Shown here: positions 51,326 through 63,480 of the stretch, piece after piece | Layout of the letters: every line of letters starts with the position of its first letter | Numbering within the stretch: position 1 is the first letter of the stretch | NCBI GenBank assembly: GCA_012932295.1 | Contig: JAAONU010000016.1 | Location: forward strand, 15,602,111-15,666,110 | Direction: 5' to 3' | From: Cyclina sinensis | Lineage: Eukaryota > Mollusca > Bivalvia > Venerida > Veneridae | DNA length: 64,000 nucleotides | The notes under the pieces: generated by a model | The model's database searches: none | The model's input: the letters and a program-made list of their open reading frames with translations, nothing else | Told to the model about the DNA's origin: nothing | Position numbers and translations under genes: made by a program

Positions 51326-52710
51326 CTAAAGGGAAGTTAGTTTAAAGGTCAAGATAATTGAATTTTGCCTACATTATGTGTGTTTATTATAATACAATAC
51401 TTGGCCCAGGTTACTCATACTGATACAGAGTTCTGATGGGCAAATGAAAATTTGTCATAAATGAGACTTGGAATAATATTAGACTCAATGCACCTTAACA
51501 AAAGCATTGCTTTAACATTTTGCCTTTTATCCAACAATCTACTTCAAAAATGACTGTTTTTATTGCAAACAAACCAAACTAGAATGCTAAAAGCCTTAAT
51601 TTGGAGTGCTCTTTATAATCCTTTGATATTGTCTGTCACTATGAAATATGCACTATGACAAATGGCTGTACAAAATGATCTTTTCAAGAGATAATACTTA
51701 AAATTGTTTACCTTTATTGGGAAATATTCATTTCATTTATGTCTGGTTTTGGCTTATAAAGAAAATAAAAACATAAATTACTACCTGATCAATGCAGAAT
51801 TTAATTTTGAGAGTGCACCTAAAGAATAATACAATACACACTTTTTTTCAAATAGTCTGTTTCAAAAAATATCTAAGGATGATATCACTTTACATAACAC
51901 ATATCTGCTGTTCAAGGTTGACATTATCATTCAGCCTCGCAAGATGGTCAGCTGCTCCCCCCCTTTGTCCAAATAACTCTCTTGTGGACAAAGCATTGCT
52001 AGGTCACATGTTTAATCATTAGACAGCAAGTCTATGAGCCATTACCTCACTGCACATTTGAACAAAAATGTTCGACAACCTGCTGCTGAGAACATTGTAA
52101 GACCGCAAGAAGGAAATTTTAATGTTACTTGGATTGTTTCAGGAAAATCGAGCTATGAGACTTTGAAGAGTCAACACATATGTTGCTGTTTAATAGAACC
52201 AAGGCTATAAGATAAACAGAGTTCTAACATAATAATAATAATCATCTCAGGGTCCTATTTTTGGACAAACACTTTTGACAAACAGGTGATTAAAAGTGAC
52301 AGTGTTGAATTAAAGAACTCAATGACTGCTTTTATCCATCAAAGGATAACATTTGTGCTTATAAGCAAGCCTTTAATCTATCTCGGCAGGGGTTATAGGT
52401 CAAATACCATTGACCGGACTTCACTTAAAGTTAATATTATCATTATTTGACATGACTACCCTTAATTTTGTACTTCATTCTAAAGAGACTTTTAAAGACA
52501 CGTATTTGACAAAGATTTAGTGACCGCAAGCAAATGTTGACCAAAGTAACCAAGGGTGTTGCTTCATTTAAACTTAATAGTTTTGCTTTGTAAAGCATAT
52601 AGTTAAATGCAAGAAAAAATATTAAGAGAGACATCAGTCTTGTGAAAATAGTTTTCTAAAACTGTTATTCATGAAAAGTTCAAAGTTCCCATACTTAATT
52701 CTGTAAACTG
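51326..52710. other. Non-coding spacer
   Basis: AT-rich DNA. No gene, RNA or repeat was recognised. Confidence 0.5.
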
Positions 52711-54301
52711 TCTGGTACTGTTTAATACCTCTGGTACAGTTTAATACCTCTGGTACTGTTTAATATGTCTGGTACTGTTTAATATGTCTGGTACTGTTTA
52801 ATATGAATTGTACTGTTTAATATGTCTGGTACTGTTTAATACGTCTGGTACTCTTTAATACATCTGGTACTGTTTAATATGAATCAGACTGTTTAATATG
52901 TCTGGTACTGTTTAATATGTCTGGTACTGTTTAATATGAATCGTACTGTTTAATATGTCTGGTATTGTTTAATACGTCTGGTACTCTTTAATACATCTGG
53001 TACTGTTTAATATGAATCGTACTGTTTAATATGTCTGGTACTGTTTAATATGAATCGTACTGTTTAATATGTCTGGTACTGTTTAATACATCTGGTACTG
53101 TTTAATATGAATCGTACTGTTTAATTTGTCTGGTACTGTTTAATATGTCTGGTACTCTTTAATACATCTGGACTCTGGTACTGTTTAATACATCTTGTAC
53201 TGTTTAATATGCCTGGTACTGTTTAATATGTTTGGTACTGTTTAATACGTCTGTTACTGTTTAATACACCTGGCACTGTTCAATATGTTTGGTACTCTTA
53301 AATACGTCTGGTACTGTTTAATACGCCTGGTACTGTTTAAAACCTCTGGTACTGTTTAATACATCTGGTATTGTTTAATATGTTTGGTACTCTTTAATAC
53401 GCCTGGTACTGTTTAATACATCTGGTACTGTTTAATACATCTGGTACTGTTTAAAACCTCTGGTACTGTTTAATACATTTGGTATTGTTTAATATGTTTG
53501 GTACTCTTTAATACGTCTGGTACTGTTGTTTAATACGCCTGGTACTGTTGTTTAATACGCCTGGTACTGTTTAATACATCTGGTACTGTTTAAAACCTCT
53601 GGTACTGTTTAATACATCTGGTATTGTTTAATATGTTTGGTACTGTTTAATACGTCTGGTACTGTTTAATACGCCTGGTACTGTTTACAACCTCTGGTAC
53701 TGTTTAATATATCTGGTATTGTTTAATATGTTTGGTACTCTTTAATATGCCTGGAACTGTTTAATACATCTGGTACTGTTTAATACATCTGGTACTGTTT
53801 AAAACCTCTGGTACTGTTTAATACATTTGGTATTGTTTAATATGTTTGGTACTCTTTAATACGTCTGGTACTGTTGTTTAATACGCCTGGTACTGTTTAA
53901 TACATCTGGTACTGTTTAAAACCTCTGGTACTGTTTAATACATCTGGTATTGTTTAATATGTTTGGTACTCTTTAATACGTCTGATACTGTTTAATACGC
54001 CTGGTACTGTTTAATACGCCTGGAACTGTTTAATACATCTGGTACTGTTTAATACATCTGGTACTGTTGTACTGTTTTTTTCTCTGTTTAATACCTCTGG
54101 TACTGTTTAAAACCTCTGGTACTGTTTAATACATCTGGTACTGTTTAATACGTTGGTACTGTTTAATACATCTGGTACTGTTTAATCTGGTACTGTTTAA
54201 TACATCTGGTACTGTTTAATATGTTTGGTACTGTTTAATACATCTGGTACTGTTTAATAGTCATCTGATACTGTTTAATATGTCTTGTACTGTTTAATAC
54301 G
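52711..54301 (+). repeat. 19-bp minisatellite (TCTGGTACTGTTTAATACA), about 1.6 kb
   Basis: The core CTGGTACTGTTTAATAYRT repeats every 19 bases (for example 53403, 53422, 53441), about 80 copies in all. Variants are ordered. A block with ACGTCTGGTACTC recurs at 52841 and 52974 (133 bases, seven units). A block with ACATTTGGTATTG recurs at 53475 and 53823 (348 bases). Some units carry a three-base TTG insertion (TACTGTTGTTTAATA). Confidence 0.95.
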
Positions 54302-56230
54302 CATACTGAAAAAAGTCAAACTTAAAAAGTACCTAGAAAGTAAGAAATAATCAAGGAAAAAATACTTTTCTACTCATTCTGAAATATTGCAAACCCAGAA
54401 AATACTCGAAAAGTGAGGAAATTATCAAAGATACCTTCCTAAATTTATTTAAAATATCTGATGGGTTAAAATTTTCAATCTGTATATGTATGACAAAGGA
54501 CTGTCTAAAATATGTTTTAAATGTATCAGATTTTATAATTAATTGTTAACAGTATGAAAGTAATAAATCAAATGTCGTTCAGTGCATAAACCTGTAAAGT
54601 TAAGTCATCAAATCTTGTTTCAATGTCAGACAATGCACAGGAATTAGAAAAATTAAGTTTAAAGGTTGAGTGAAACATGGTGGAAAGCTTTGGCCAAACA
54701 CAGTTGAAAGATTTAATGTACTTAAACGACCACAGGTTGTAACAAGTCATCACGAAACTTAATCGGGGATGTTAACAAGACTTTTCCGGTTGTTAATTGA
54801 ACAATCTAAATTTGGAAAAAATGAAGGAAAATTGCAACCATTTACATAGATTGCTAGAAATATGTTATTCAGATTAACTTCTTAATTCATAGCCAAGTCT
54901 TCACAAACTGAAGAATGGAATGTAACTGAACAATAGACATGAAATTAGAGCTTTTGCAAAATCTAAAATGACTCAGTTCTCAAGTAATATACCTCATTTC
55001 AAATTCTCATCCTCAGGACATCACAACATTTACCAGATAATAACATGATGGAATCAAAAAATGAAGATGACTATTATAATTTTCCTCGAGACTCACTCTC
55101 AGCCCATTGGTCAGAAACTTCTATGTCATATCTTGTGCTTTAGTTTGCATTAAATTTATAGACCTACAAATCCATAGCTTTTGAGTTTCTCCTCTAATTC
55201 TAGTAGCCAAGAATTACATAATAGTGTGACATGCTGATAAATTAATTTACTCAAAGTGGTGTTTTCCCATGGTGTGATAAAAAAAGATTGGCTTTGAAAA
55301 AAAACTGCTGATGTTTAACCAGAAGGAACCCGAGAATAAAATGTTTTCAGAAACTTCATGATCATGTTTTTTTAATGAACCTAATTCACCCTTGTCATAA
55401 AAACTCTTATGGCAGAAACCAGAAGCAGTTCAAAAAGTGCAAAATGCTGTTTTATAAAACCATAGTTTTAACTTCTAAAGGGTTTAGGGAGGGTGGGGCT
55501 GGGGTATATAGGGGACTCTCAGACTGCAAGAGATGCACAACAGAGGCTCACTGAGACTGCAACATGTCATCAAAGAAATTGACTTGGCCAGATTTTATCC
55601 TCCCCTGACCCCCTCTGGGAGACTTTTTTATTGCAGAGAAACTCTCAGACCTCTGGGAGTTATCAAAACACCTTGTTCCCTCCTCCCTTGTCCCTGTAAC
55701 TAAATACTGAAAGGTGCCAGATTTTCCTGAACTTCTTTATTAATGAAGAATAAAAATTTCTGAAAAACTTACAATTTAGAGTATCTCCAGGTGAAATCCC
55801 CACATGCTCCTATATCATATTTAACAGGTAAGCTTTGTTGAAAAAAAAAACCTGACAAAGGAAACAGATGCTAATTTACTCCTGTACTAGAAGCTATATA
55901 CTCTGTGTTTCTCACCACCTCATACTGGCTGTCACAATCTATTTCAGCAATACAGTTAGTTCATCCAACAGACACAATAAAAGCAATAAAAATTCCAGCA
56001 GCCTAAACTACCTGTCAAAGTGTATCAGTTTGTCACAAGGTCCTTCTCTCATATCTATATGACAAATCTGCAGTTAATTTAAACTCTAGTCTATATGCTT
56101 CAAAGATCACACACACGTTCAGTGAAAGCATTGAGCTTAATTTTTCATTCAACCTCAGACAGACATAACAGACAACTCACATCATATCAACAGAGTAATT
56201 AACCAAATAAAATATTTTTAAAATACAGTA
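54302..56230. other. Non-coding spacer
   Basis: AT-rich DNA without recognisable genes. A GC-richer patch at 55480-55680 has no identifiable coding content. Confidence 0.5.
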
Positions 56231-56450
56231 CAGTCACTCCTCGACTGCTCGAACTCCTTCACTCAATTTCCTCAATGGCTCGAAGTTGACGCTCGGTCAC
56301 AATTTTATGCCTTATATTTCAATGTTGAAATAATAAACATGGCTCGAAGTCGCAATGCTCGAATTATTCTATGGCTCGAGTTGTTTTTTAAGATCCCAAC
56401 ATGTTAATTTACACCTTTCATTGTTCTTAAGGGTCGAACTTCTTACTGGG
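56231..56450. mobile_element. Possible decayed terminal fragment of a DNA transposon
   Basis: CAGTCACTCCTCGACTGCTCGAAC at its start is followed by several spaced copies of GGCTCGAA or GCTCGAA in a region distinctly richer in CpG than its surroundings. This resembles the end of a pogo/Tigger-type element. No matching inverted end was found to the right, so the call is weak. Confidence 0.3.
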
Positions 56451-59400
56451 GTAAGAACTGTCTCACAGGTTGTCAAAACTGTGAAATGGCACCTTTGATC
56501 CATTAATCATTTTTCAGCTTAATTGCAATGCTTTAGATGTTTTTAACTTCAAATCTGTTGAAATCAGCAATATACGTTAATTTTAAATGGTTTTAATTGA
56601 AATGACAAAATACAGGCGGATCTTGTCTTTTGAAGGAATAAATAATTCAAAAGCAATTTACAACTCCACAGTAATGTATCAAAGTCCCGTGAAAGAAATT
56701 CACTGCAACTTACACATAAACAGACCGTTTATTAAATGTTTTTCCAGCAAAAATCGGCCTTGGATTAAAAACCACTGCTCCTTATTTGGGCAACATTTTC
56801 ATTATAATGATTTAGCCGAATCACCAAGAAAGATTTACAGAAAGGAACAAGAAAGAGATTTCTTATTTTGAAACTTACTTCATTATACAACAGACTGACA
56901 GATGTGAAAGATCGTCAATTATGACAGACAGGAAAATCTGGTCAGATCCCTAAAGTCACATCAATCTTAATGGAAAGCCTCTAGAAATTCTGAAATGTAA
57001 CAATTGGTCATGAAATCAACATCATTCCTGATGATGTATCTAGCTGGCTGCCATTCCTGAAATGGCTTGGAAAAAAACTCATTTGGCATCTCTCTAACTT
57101 TTCCCTCCTGATAATTCATCTCTGAAATTGCTCATGAACAGTAGATACTGCAGGCACGAAATGCATGCATACAAAACATCTTTCATTTTTGTGTGACATG
57201 TAAATTGTACAACTATATAACGATTTTAGTGATGTTTTCTGGGACAAAACTCCAGGCATTCTCTCTGAGTAAAAGTACTGAATATAGGTCAATGATCTTC
57301 AGACTTTACTTTTGTTGATTTTTTTTTCATTATTGCAAATTTTGCTGCTTTATAATGAAATTTCCTTTTATACAATTTGGTAATATGGTTATTTGTAGAA
57401 ATTTGCTATCTATATACAATGTCAACCATAACAGTAGGTAAAGGCTCAAAAAGTACTTTTTTAATCTCTGTTTCAAGTAAAGATCTACCATATGCCTCAA
57501 TGTTTTATGTACGATGTTGATGTTGGCAGCTGAAGACATTTTGTATAAAAATTTTCCAAGGTAGATGCAACTACAAACAAAGTACACTATACATTTCAAA
57601 ATATAATAGTATTTTTTATAAATCTGTTAAAGGTAAGCTGATCTACCTTATTTATCCAAAATTCACTTATTCAATTTTGTTTTCAGTATTCCACTCTGAT
57701 TCAAAATGAAATCCCATCAAGATGGGGTACGTGTATTATTCTTCCAATGTGTTCGTTTGTTTACAAAGTTTGGATTTGTATAATACAAAAACATACAGTT
57801 TGGGTTGTAAATCTTTTCTGACAAAAGTACACAAACTTCAAGGTTTGTGCAACTTTAAGCAATTTGTGATCAATATAAAAGCACGCCCCCATTCATTCTC
57901 TCCTCAAATGCATGATAAGGAGTTGAGTAAGTATACACAAGGGATAAACGAAGCAAACATAGGGCAATCATCTCCAAACTTCAAACATTTCTATCAAGAT
58001 AAATCATTCAATAAATATAAAAAATAATTGTAGCATTGAAACATTTCATCAAATGGTTGTTTAAATGCTCTAGCCTTCTGCCATCACAAACAAGGGAGAT
58101 AACTCTTTCAAATACCAAAGGGAGAATCAAGCATAGTGCGCCTAATGTGTTGTTTGTTATAATTATGTAGAGAATGATTTTGCATGAGAGCACCTTAGAC
58201 CTGGGTTTGCAGCTTAAATGCATATACAGAGTAAACTTAATTGCTATAAATGTTTTACACTGTAAGGTGAAGTATATTTAAAGTCAGGAAATGCACGCCA
58301 TGCTATAACTGACAAATCCCTGCACAGCAGGATATATGTATATAGCTGCAGGGTATATCTGAAATATACAGACTGAGGAACAAAGAAAAGTTATCTGGAA
58401 AAATTCAGTAGAATAAAAGTTATAAAAATTTATCAGAAGGGAAAATCACTTAGTCTACCATGTAAACATGAAACTGAACAGACTTATGGTCACAAAAGAC
58501 TAAATTATGCTGATTCCTATTGTGACAGCTTCTCTGTATTGAAAACTAAGGCTTTAAACAATGATAATCTTGTCAGAAATTACCTTATAGTTCACTTTAA
58601 AGGCAAGCTTGAACTGTCTGATTGTTATGCTTTAGCAAGAGTTCATGATTGTTGCTTTTTGTCACATGAAATAGCTAACCTTTACAAAAACATTATGAAT
58701 GTGACTGAGTATTTACATAAAGTTATATGTGCTAACCCTTCAGCCTGCTAATTTCTAAAAATTGATCTGTCCCTCTTTAAATTTTGGCTGTACCATTTAG
58801 CATTTATAGGAGTATTAGTTGTAAAAATACTGACTGAATAGTGAATAGTGCAGACCATGATCAGACTGAACAAATGTGCAGTGAAGACTAGGTTTATACA
58901 ATAACCAATAGAGCAAATAAAATTTGAAATGAAAAATCAATCTATAATTCCTAGGACAGCAATCATTCTTTACAGTACTTTATCTTTTTTTAACTGTTGG
59001 AATTTTCTCTTCTGAACTGATAAAACAGCCTAACAGTATTTCTTAGTTAATAATATAGTTACTAATGTTATATTTTTGTGTGAACCTTTAAGAATTGAGA
59101 ATAACATTATAATTTGGTAAAACTCCAAAGATATTTGTTTTTAAACTTCACAATTCACAAAACAGTATGAAATCAGCCATGTTAAATTCATGTATGACCT
59201 CATGGTTTATGCAAATATCTAGCTCCATATAGTTCTTGTTCTTTTATCAAATTAACATTCTAAAAATAACAGAGAAGGCTGAAAACTTCTTACCTAATTA
59301 TTGGATTAACATCCACAATGACTTTATGATCGAAAAAGCCAGCCATGTCCATCATGAGAAAGGACCAGAGTATTATCATCCTGCAGGGGGAGTACCATAT

Positions 59401-60415
59401 TGGACAAAATCGAAAGCAAAAATGGAATATTTTGATCAAATAATCATTAAAAGCACCTGCTTAACATTAATTCAAAACATAAAAGTTTATACCTGATAAG
59501 CCCTACCTGTTGAATCAACAAGATTTCTGTGGGGAAAACTTCTGTACCAGAAAAAAAACAAGATGAAAATTCACAAAAATCCACAAGGGATCAGTTGTTA
59601 ATTACCACTCAAGAAAAAATAATTAACTTATATTTAGTGATAAGGGATTTCTATCTATTGAACAGGCATATGTTAGCTCTTGGGTTCCATAACTTGGCAC
59701 ACTGTCAGGATATTGGCACTTTCAGAGTATGAAAACAATGAAACATGAATCCATGTATCAATACACTTTTCCATAACCACTACATCTGCCAGAGAAATAT
59801 TTCATTACTCCCAGATACAGCTGTAGAACACAGGAAATCAGATTCTATCAACTTCTGATAAGCCCTCTGGCAACTGACTACAATGTAAAGGAACCTTTTT
59901 GCAATCAAGGCAATATCTGTTGATTTTTGTGTATGAAAGAAATTTCGGGGACACAACTAGAAGAATAACTCTGAAATTATTCATACACTGGTAATAAAAT
60001 ACCACCCAATTACTACTGATGGAAACCAAAAGACTATGTATTCCACCAAGTTATGGAAAGCCTGTATAATTTCATACAAATACTATCATTATCCATCCAC
60101 ATCTATGTCTGATTTATGTTGATCACAGACTTTACTACATATTAAGCTCACGTATATACAGACCTGAGCACTAAACTCTTAATAATATCAGAACTTGGCC
60201 AAACAAACTTGATGCCTCAGTGTAATACTATGGCAAGTCAATATTGTTAAAGAAAGGTTTGTCACAGTATTATTCCGAGCCTTTGAAACAGCACTATACT
60301 ATAATACAAAGCACTTGAACATAAACTTGATGACAAAGAGAAGTACCTCATATCATACCATATCAAAAAATGGGTAATTAAAGCACTGCACAACATTATG
60401 ATTATGGTACAGCAC
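56451..60415. other. Non-coding spacer
   Basis: AT-rich DNA. Open frames up to about 100 residues (for example 56587-56871 and 57722-58027) show no domain, no coherent splice context and no codon bias that I can see. They are treated as chance frames. Confidence 0.5.
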
Positions 60416-60718
60416 AGTGGAACTAAGCAAGGCAGAAAATACAGCAAAATGGAACAAAACAAAGCAATACATACAGCACAGTGGGGAAAAGGCAGAGTCT
60501 GAAGTACAGCACAAACAAAGCCAGACATGCAGCACTGTGGGAAAACAAAGCAGAATGAAGTACAGCACTGTGGGAAAACAAAGCAGAATGAAGTACAGCA
60601 GTGTGGGAAAACAAAGCATAATGAAGTACAGCACTGTGGGAAAACAAAGCATAATAAAGTACAGCACTGTAGGAAAAAGCAGAGTATATAAGAAGTACAG
60701 CATTGTGGGGAAAAGCAC
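60416..60718 (+). repeat. 33-bp minisatellite, left part
   Basis: Units of GAAGTACAGCACTGTGGGAAAACAAAGCAGAAT-type sequence start at 60557 and 60590, 33 bases apart, with more diverged units on both sides. A period divisible by three leaves frames open on both strands (104 to 121 residues), which are not genes. Confidence 0.9.
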
Positions 60719-60723
60719 AGTAG

Positions 60724-60946
60724 CGCCTTAGTCTTTCGGATGAGACATTAAACCGAGGTCCCATGTATCAGTGCTATACACTGAGCATGCAAAAGAACCA
60801 GGGGTGTCTCTGGAATGGGATGCTTTCTGTATCTTGCACTAACCCCACAACATAAAATAACTAATCTCTTCTGGGGGCATTGGTCATATGGGCAACCTGT
60901 ACCGACAAACGAATGGACGATAGATTGGATGGATGGATGGATAGAA

Positions 60947-60975
<29 letters not shown>
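60724..60975 (+). mobile_element. V-type SINE core with simple-repeat tail, inside the 33-bp array
   Basis: GTCTTTCGGATGAGACATTAAACCGAGGTCCC at 60731-60762 resembles, from memory, the conserved central domain of V-type SINEs seen in fish and invertebrates. About 110 more bases follow, then GATGGATGGATGGATAGA and GACAGACAGACAGACAGA simple repeats to 60975. The minisatellite resumes at once on the right. No tRNA head was recognised on the left, so the copy is 5'-truncated or was captured by the array. Confidence 0.6.
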
Positions 60976-60977
<2 letters not shown>

Positions 60978-61205
60978 TAGGGGAAGAGCAGTGTATGAAG
61001 TACAGCACTGTGTGAAAACACAGCAGATTGAAGTACAGCATTGTGGGAAAAAGCAGAGTATGAAGTACAGCACTATGCAACAACAAAGCAGAATGAAGTA
61101 CAGTACTGTGGGAAAACAAAGCATAATGAAGTACAGCACTGTTGGAAAAAGCAGCGTATGAAAACAAAGCAAACCAGGAAGTACAGTACTACACAGCAGA
61201 GCAAG
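60976..61205 (+). repeat. 33-bp minisatellite, right part
   Basis: The same GAAGTACAGCACTGTGGGAAAA unit as at 60416-60718 continues with more variable spacing (33 to 39 bases) and decays near 61205. The antisense frames of 103 and 139 residues are repeat products. Confidence 0.85.
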
Positions 61206-61942
61206 TGCAACTGCACAGAACAGTCTGTTAAATAGAGAGTATGGTTTGATAGATTAAACTGATCTTTTCAGAGATTTAGAGCATTTAACTCACCTCAAAC
61301 AGTATTTTTGTACCAAAGTATTCTTAACTGTTTCTGTTTTCCTAATAAAATTTCACTGTGATGATTAGGCATGGAAAAAACTTCAATGAAAAGAGCCAAG
61401 AAATATCATTTATATCGGTAAATCAAGTATGTTGGCAGAAGTACAAATCTCTGTAGCCTCAAGATTCCATCATCAAGAATCCTCAGATTCAGTATTTATT
61501 TACTGTCTTCCTTCCTTAGCATGATCAAAATATAAACAACAAATTCTCTGTACCCATTTATAACCCTCTGATTCAAAAAAGGAACAAAGTTCTGAGTAAT
61601 TATTTCATTATCTATCAAAACAACCAATAAGCAATGAACCAGTTTGAGATCCAGCCAATATTCATCAGTATCAGATTCAATTTGATAACTTTCATGTGAC
61701 ATGAAACAGAAGTGAGCAAATGGGAAATTATATAAAATTTTGATACCAGCTTCTTTGGATGTTACTTTTCAACTGATTTGAGAAAACATTTGAAAGCAAC
61801 CACAGGTTTTCCGTTTCTTTTGTTCTGTCAGTCTTTTAACATTACAACAGTAAAAACTAGAGCTATCCCTGAAAGCGATTAATACCCCAAATGATGTCCT
61901 TGATGGAGACAGGAATTACTTTTGTGGCAAAAAGAAACATGT
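61206..61942. other. Non-coding spacer
   Basis: AT-rich DNA, nothing recognised. Confidence 0.5.
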
Positions 61943-62745
61943 AACAAGAACTGTCATGTCAGATGACAATGCCCCCCAATTTTATAATGTTACCTTTGAG
62001 GTGAGGACCAGTCATTCAGGGGTTAAGGTCAAATAAATATAGGTCAAAGGGGTGTTGTGTCCAAGTATGAAGTATGTCCACTCACTAATACAGAAGTAAT
62101 GGCCAATTTTAAAGTTTTGGGACAATTTGAATCTTTAAAGTGAAGGTCATTCAGGGGTCAAGGTCAAATAAATATAGGTCAAAGGGGTGTTGTGTTTAAG
62201 TATGAAGTATATCCTACTTACTAATATGGAAGTTATGGAAATGTTAGTTTTTGGACAACTAGATATTCAGGGGCAAATTCAAATGAACATAGATCAGTGT
62301 GAAGGTCTTGTTCAAAGGAGTGTTGTTTCCAAGTATGAAGTAAATCCACTAACTAATAAGGAAGTTATGGCCAATGTTAAAGTTTTTAGACAATTAGACC
62401 TTCAAGGTGAAGGTCATTCAGGGGTCAAGGTTAACTTAATATAGGTCAGTGGGAAGGTCTTGTCCAAATGGGTGTTGTATTTAAATATGAAGTAAATCCA
62501 CTTACCTAATAAGGAAGTTAACACAAATGTTAAAGTTTTTGGACAGACGGACGGACGGACGGACTGACGGACGGATAGCCGGCCGAAACTAGATAGGGGG
62601 CCTTTTCTTTTGTTATTTTCTTTTGTTTAACAGAGGGCCATTGGCCCCTTATTCTATTGTTACGGAATGAACTCTATTGTTCTCTTTTGTTATGTTTACA
62701 AAAACTATATGCGTCCCTTCAGGTGCATAAAAAGAAATTATCTCT
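61943..62745 (+). repeat. Pearl/Helentron-like element, TGCCCCC family, with tandem core of about 135 bp
   Basis: It starts AACAAGAACTGTCATG at 61943 with the single arm TGCCCCCC near 61969. Units of about 135 bases or slightly more are anchored by AAATAAATAT at 62031 and 62166, with two more diverged units to about 62540. A GACGGACGGACGGACGGAC run at 62546-62575 follows. The final part, AAAACTATATGCGTCCCTTC..TGCATAAAAA (62701-62735), is the reverse complement of the hairpin end of the 2797-3195 element, in a decayed form. Between 62575 and 62700 lies GGGGGCC..GGGCCATTGGCCCC, which may be part of a second nested element. Confidence 0.7.
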
Positions 62746-62819
62746 AGTGAAAAGAAAGACAACTTTGTACTGATAGTTGTATCAAGTATGATTTTGAATC
62801 ATCAAAACAAGTTTGAAAC

Positions 62820-63480
62820 TGGTAAAATGAAAAGAAACCAGAACTATGTAAACATTTAGTGGTCTGTGCCCAAATTTGAAATCAATCTGTATTTTGTAAT
62901 GTTACATTTGAGTACAAAATATAATTACAATCCATTGACTCCATAAAGAGTTATCATCTGGAAACCATACTCTTTGCAAAATAACAGATGAAAATTACTA
63001 CATTAATATTTAGTGGTCTGAATCTAAATTCAAACTCCACCTGTATTTAATGATGTTTCATCTGTTTACCCAAAATACATTAAATACATTGACTCCTTAA
63101 ACAGTTATCATCTGGAAATGATTTGTTTGCAGAACTTAAGATGAAAAGGGGCCATAACTCTGTAAACACTTAGTGGTCTGAACCCAAAATTCAAACTCCA
63201 CCTGTATTTTAAGATGTTACACATGTGTACTAAAAATATTACAATCCAATGACTCCTTAAAGAGTTATCATCTGGAAACCATTTTCTTTTTTTTGCAAAA
63301 CTGAAGATGAAAAGGGGCCATAACTCTGTAAAAATTTAGTAGTCTGAACCCAAATTCGAACTTGACCTGTATTTGATGATGTTACACCTGTGTACTAAAA
63401 ATTATTACAATCCACTGACTCCTTCAAGAGTTAACATCCGGAAACCATGTAATGGACTGACCAACAGAGGGACCTAAACT
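62820..63480 (+). repeat. Tandem repeat of about 160 bp, four copies
   Basis: The anchor GAGTTATCATCTGG recurs at 62948, 63102, 63262 and 63428, with steps of 154, 160 and 166. Each unit contains GGCCATAACTCTGTAAA or a variant, TTAGTGGTCTGAACCCAAA, and CCACCTGTATTT. The right end reads GGACTGACCAACAGAGGGAC, the usual GGAC-rich end, but no clear hairpin follows. It is probably the core of another tandem-core element. Confidence 0.75.

Noticed and set aside
52711..54301. Repeat-spacer look of the array, considered as a CRISPR
   Set aside because: The units are contiguous 19-bp repeats with no unique spacers, and the DNA is eukaryotic.
60262..61172. Several open frames of 88-139 residues with hydrophobic LYF/LLC repeats that look like membrane proteins
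   Set aside because: The 33-bp array has a period divisible by three and is open in several frames on both strands. The hydrophobic pattern is a by-product of it.
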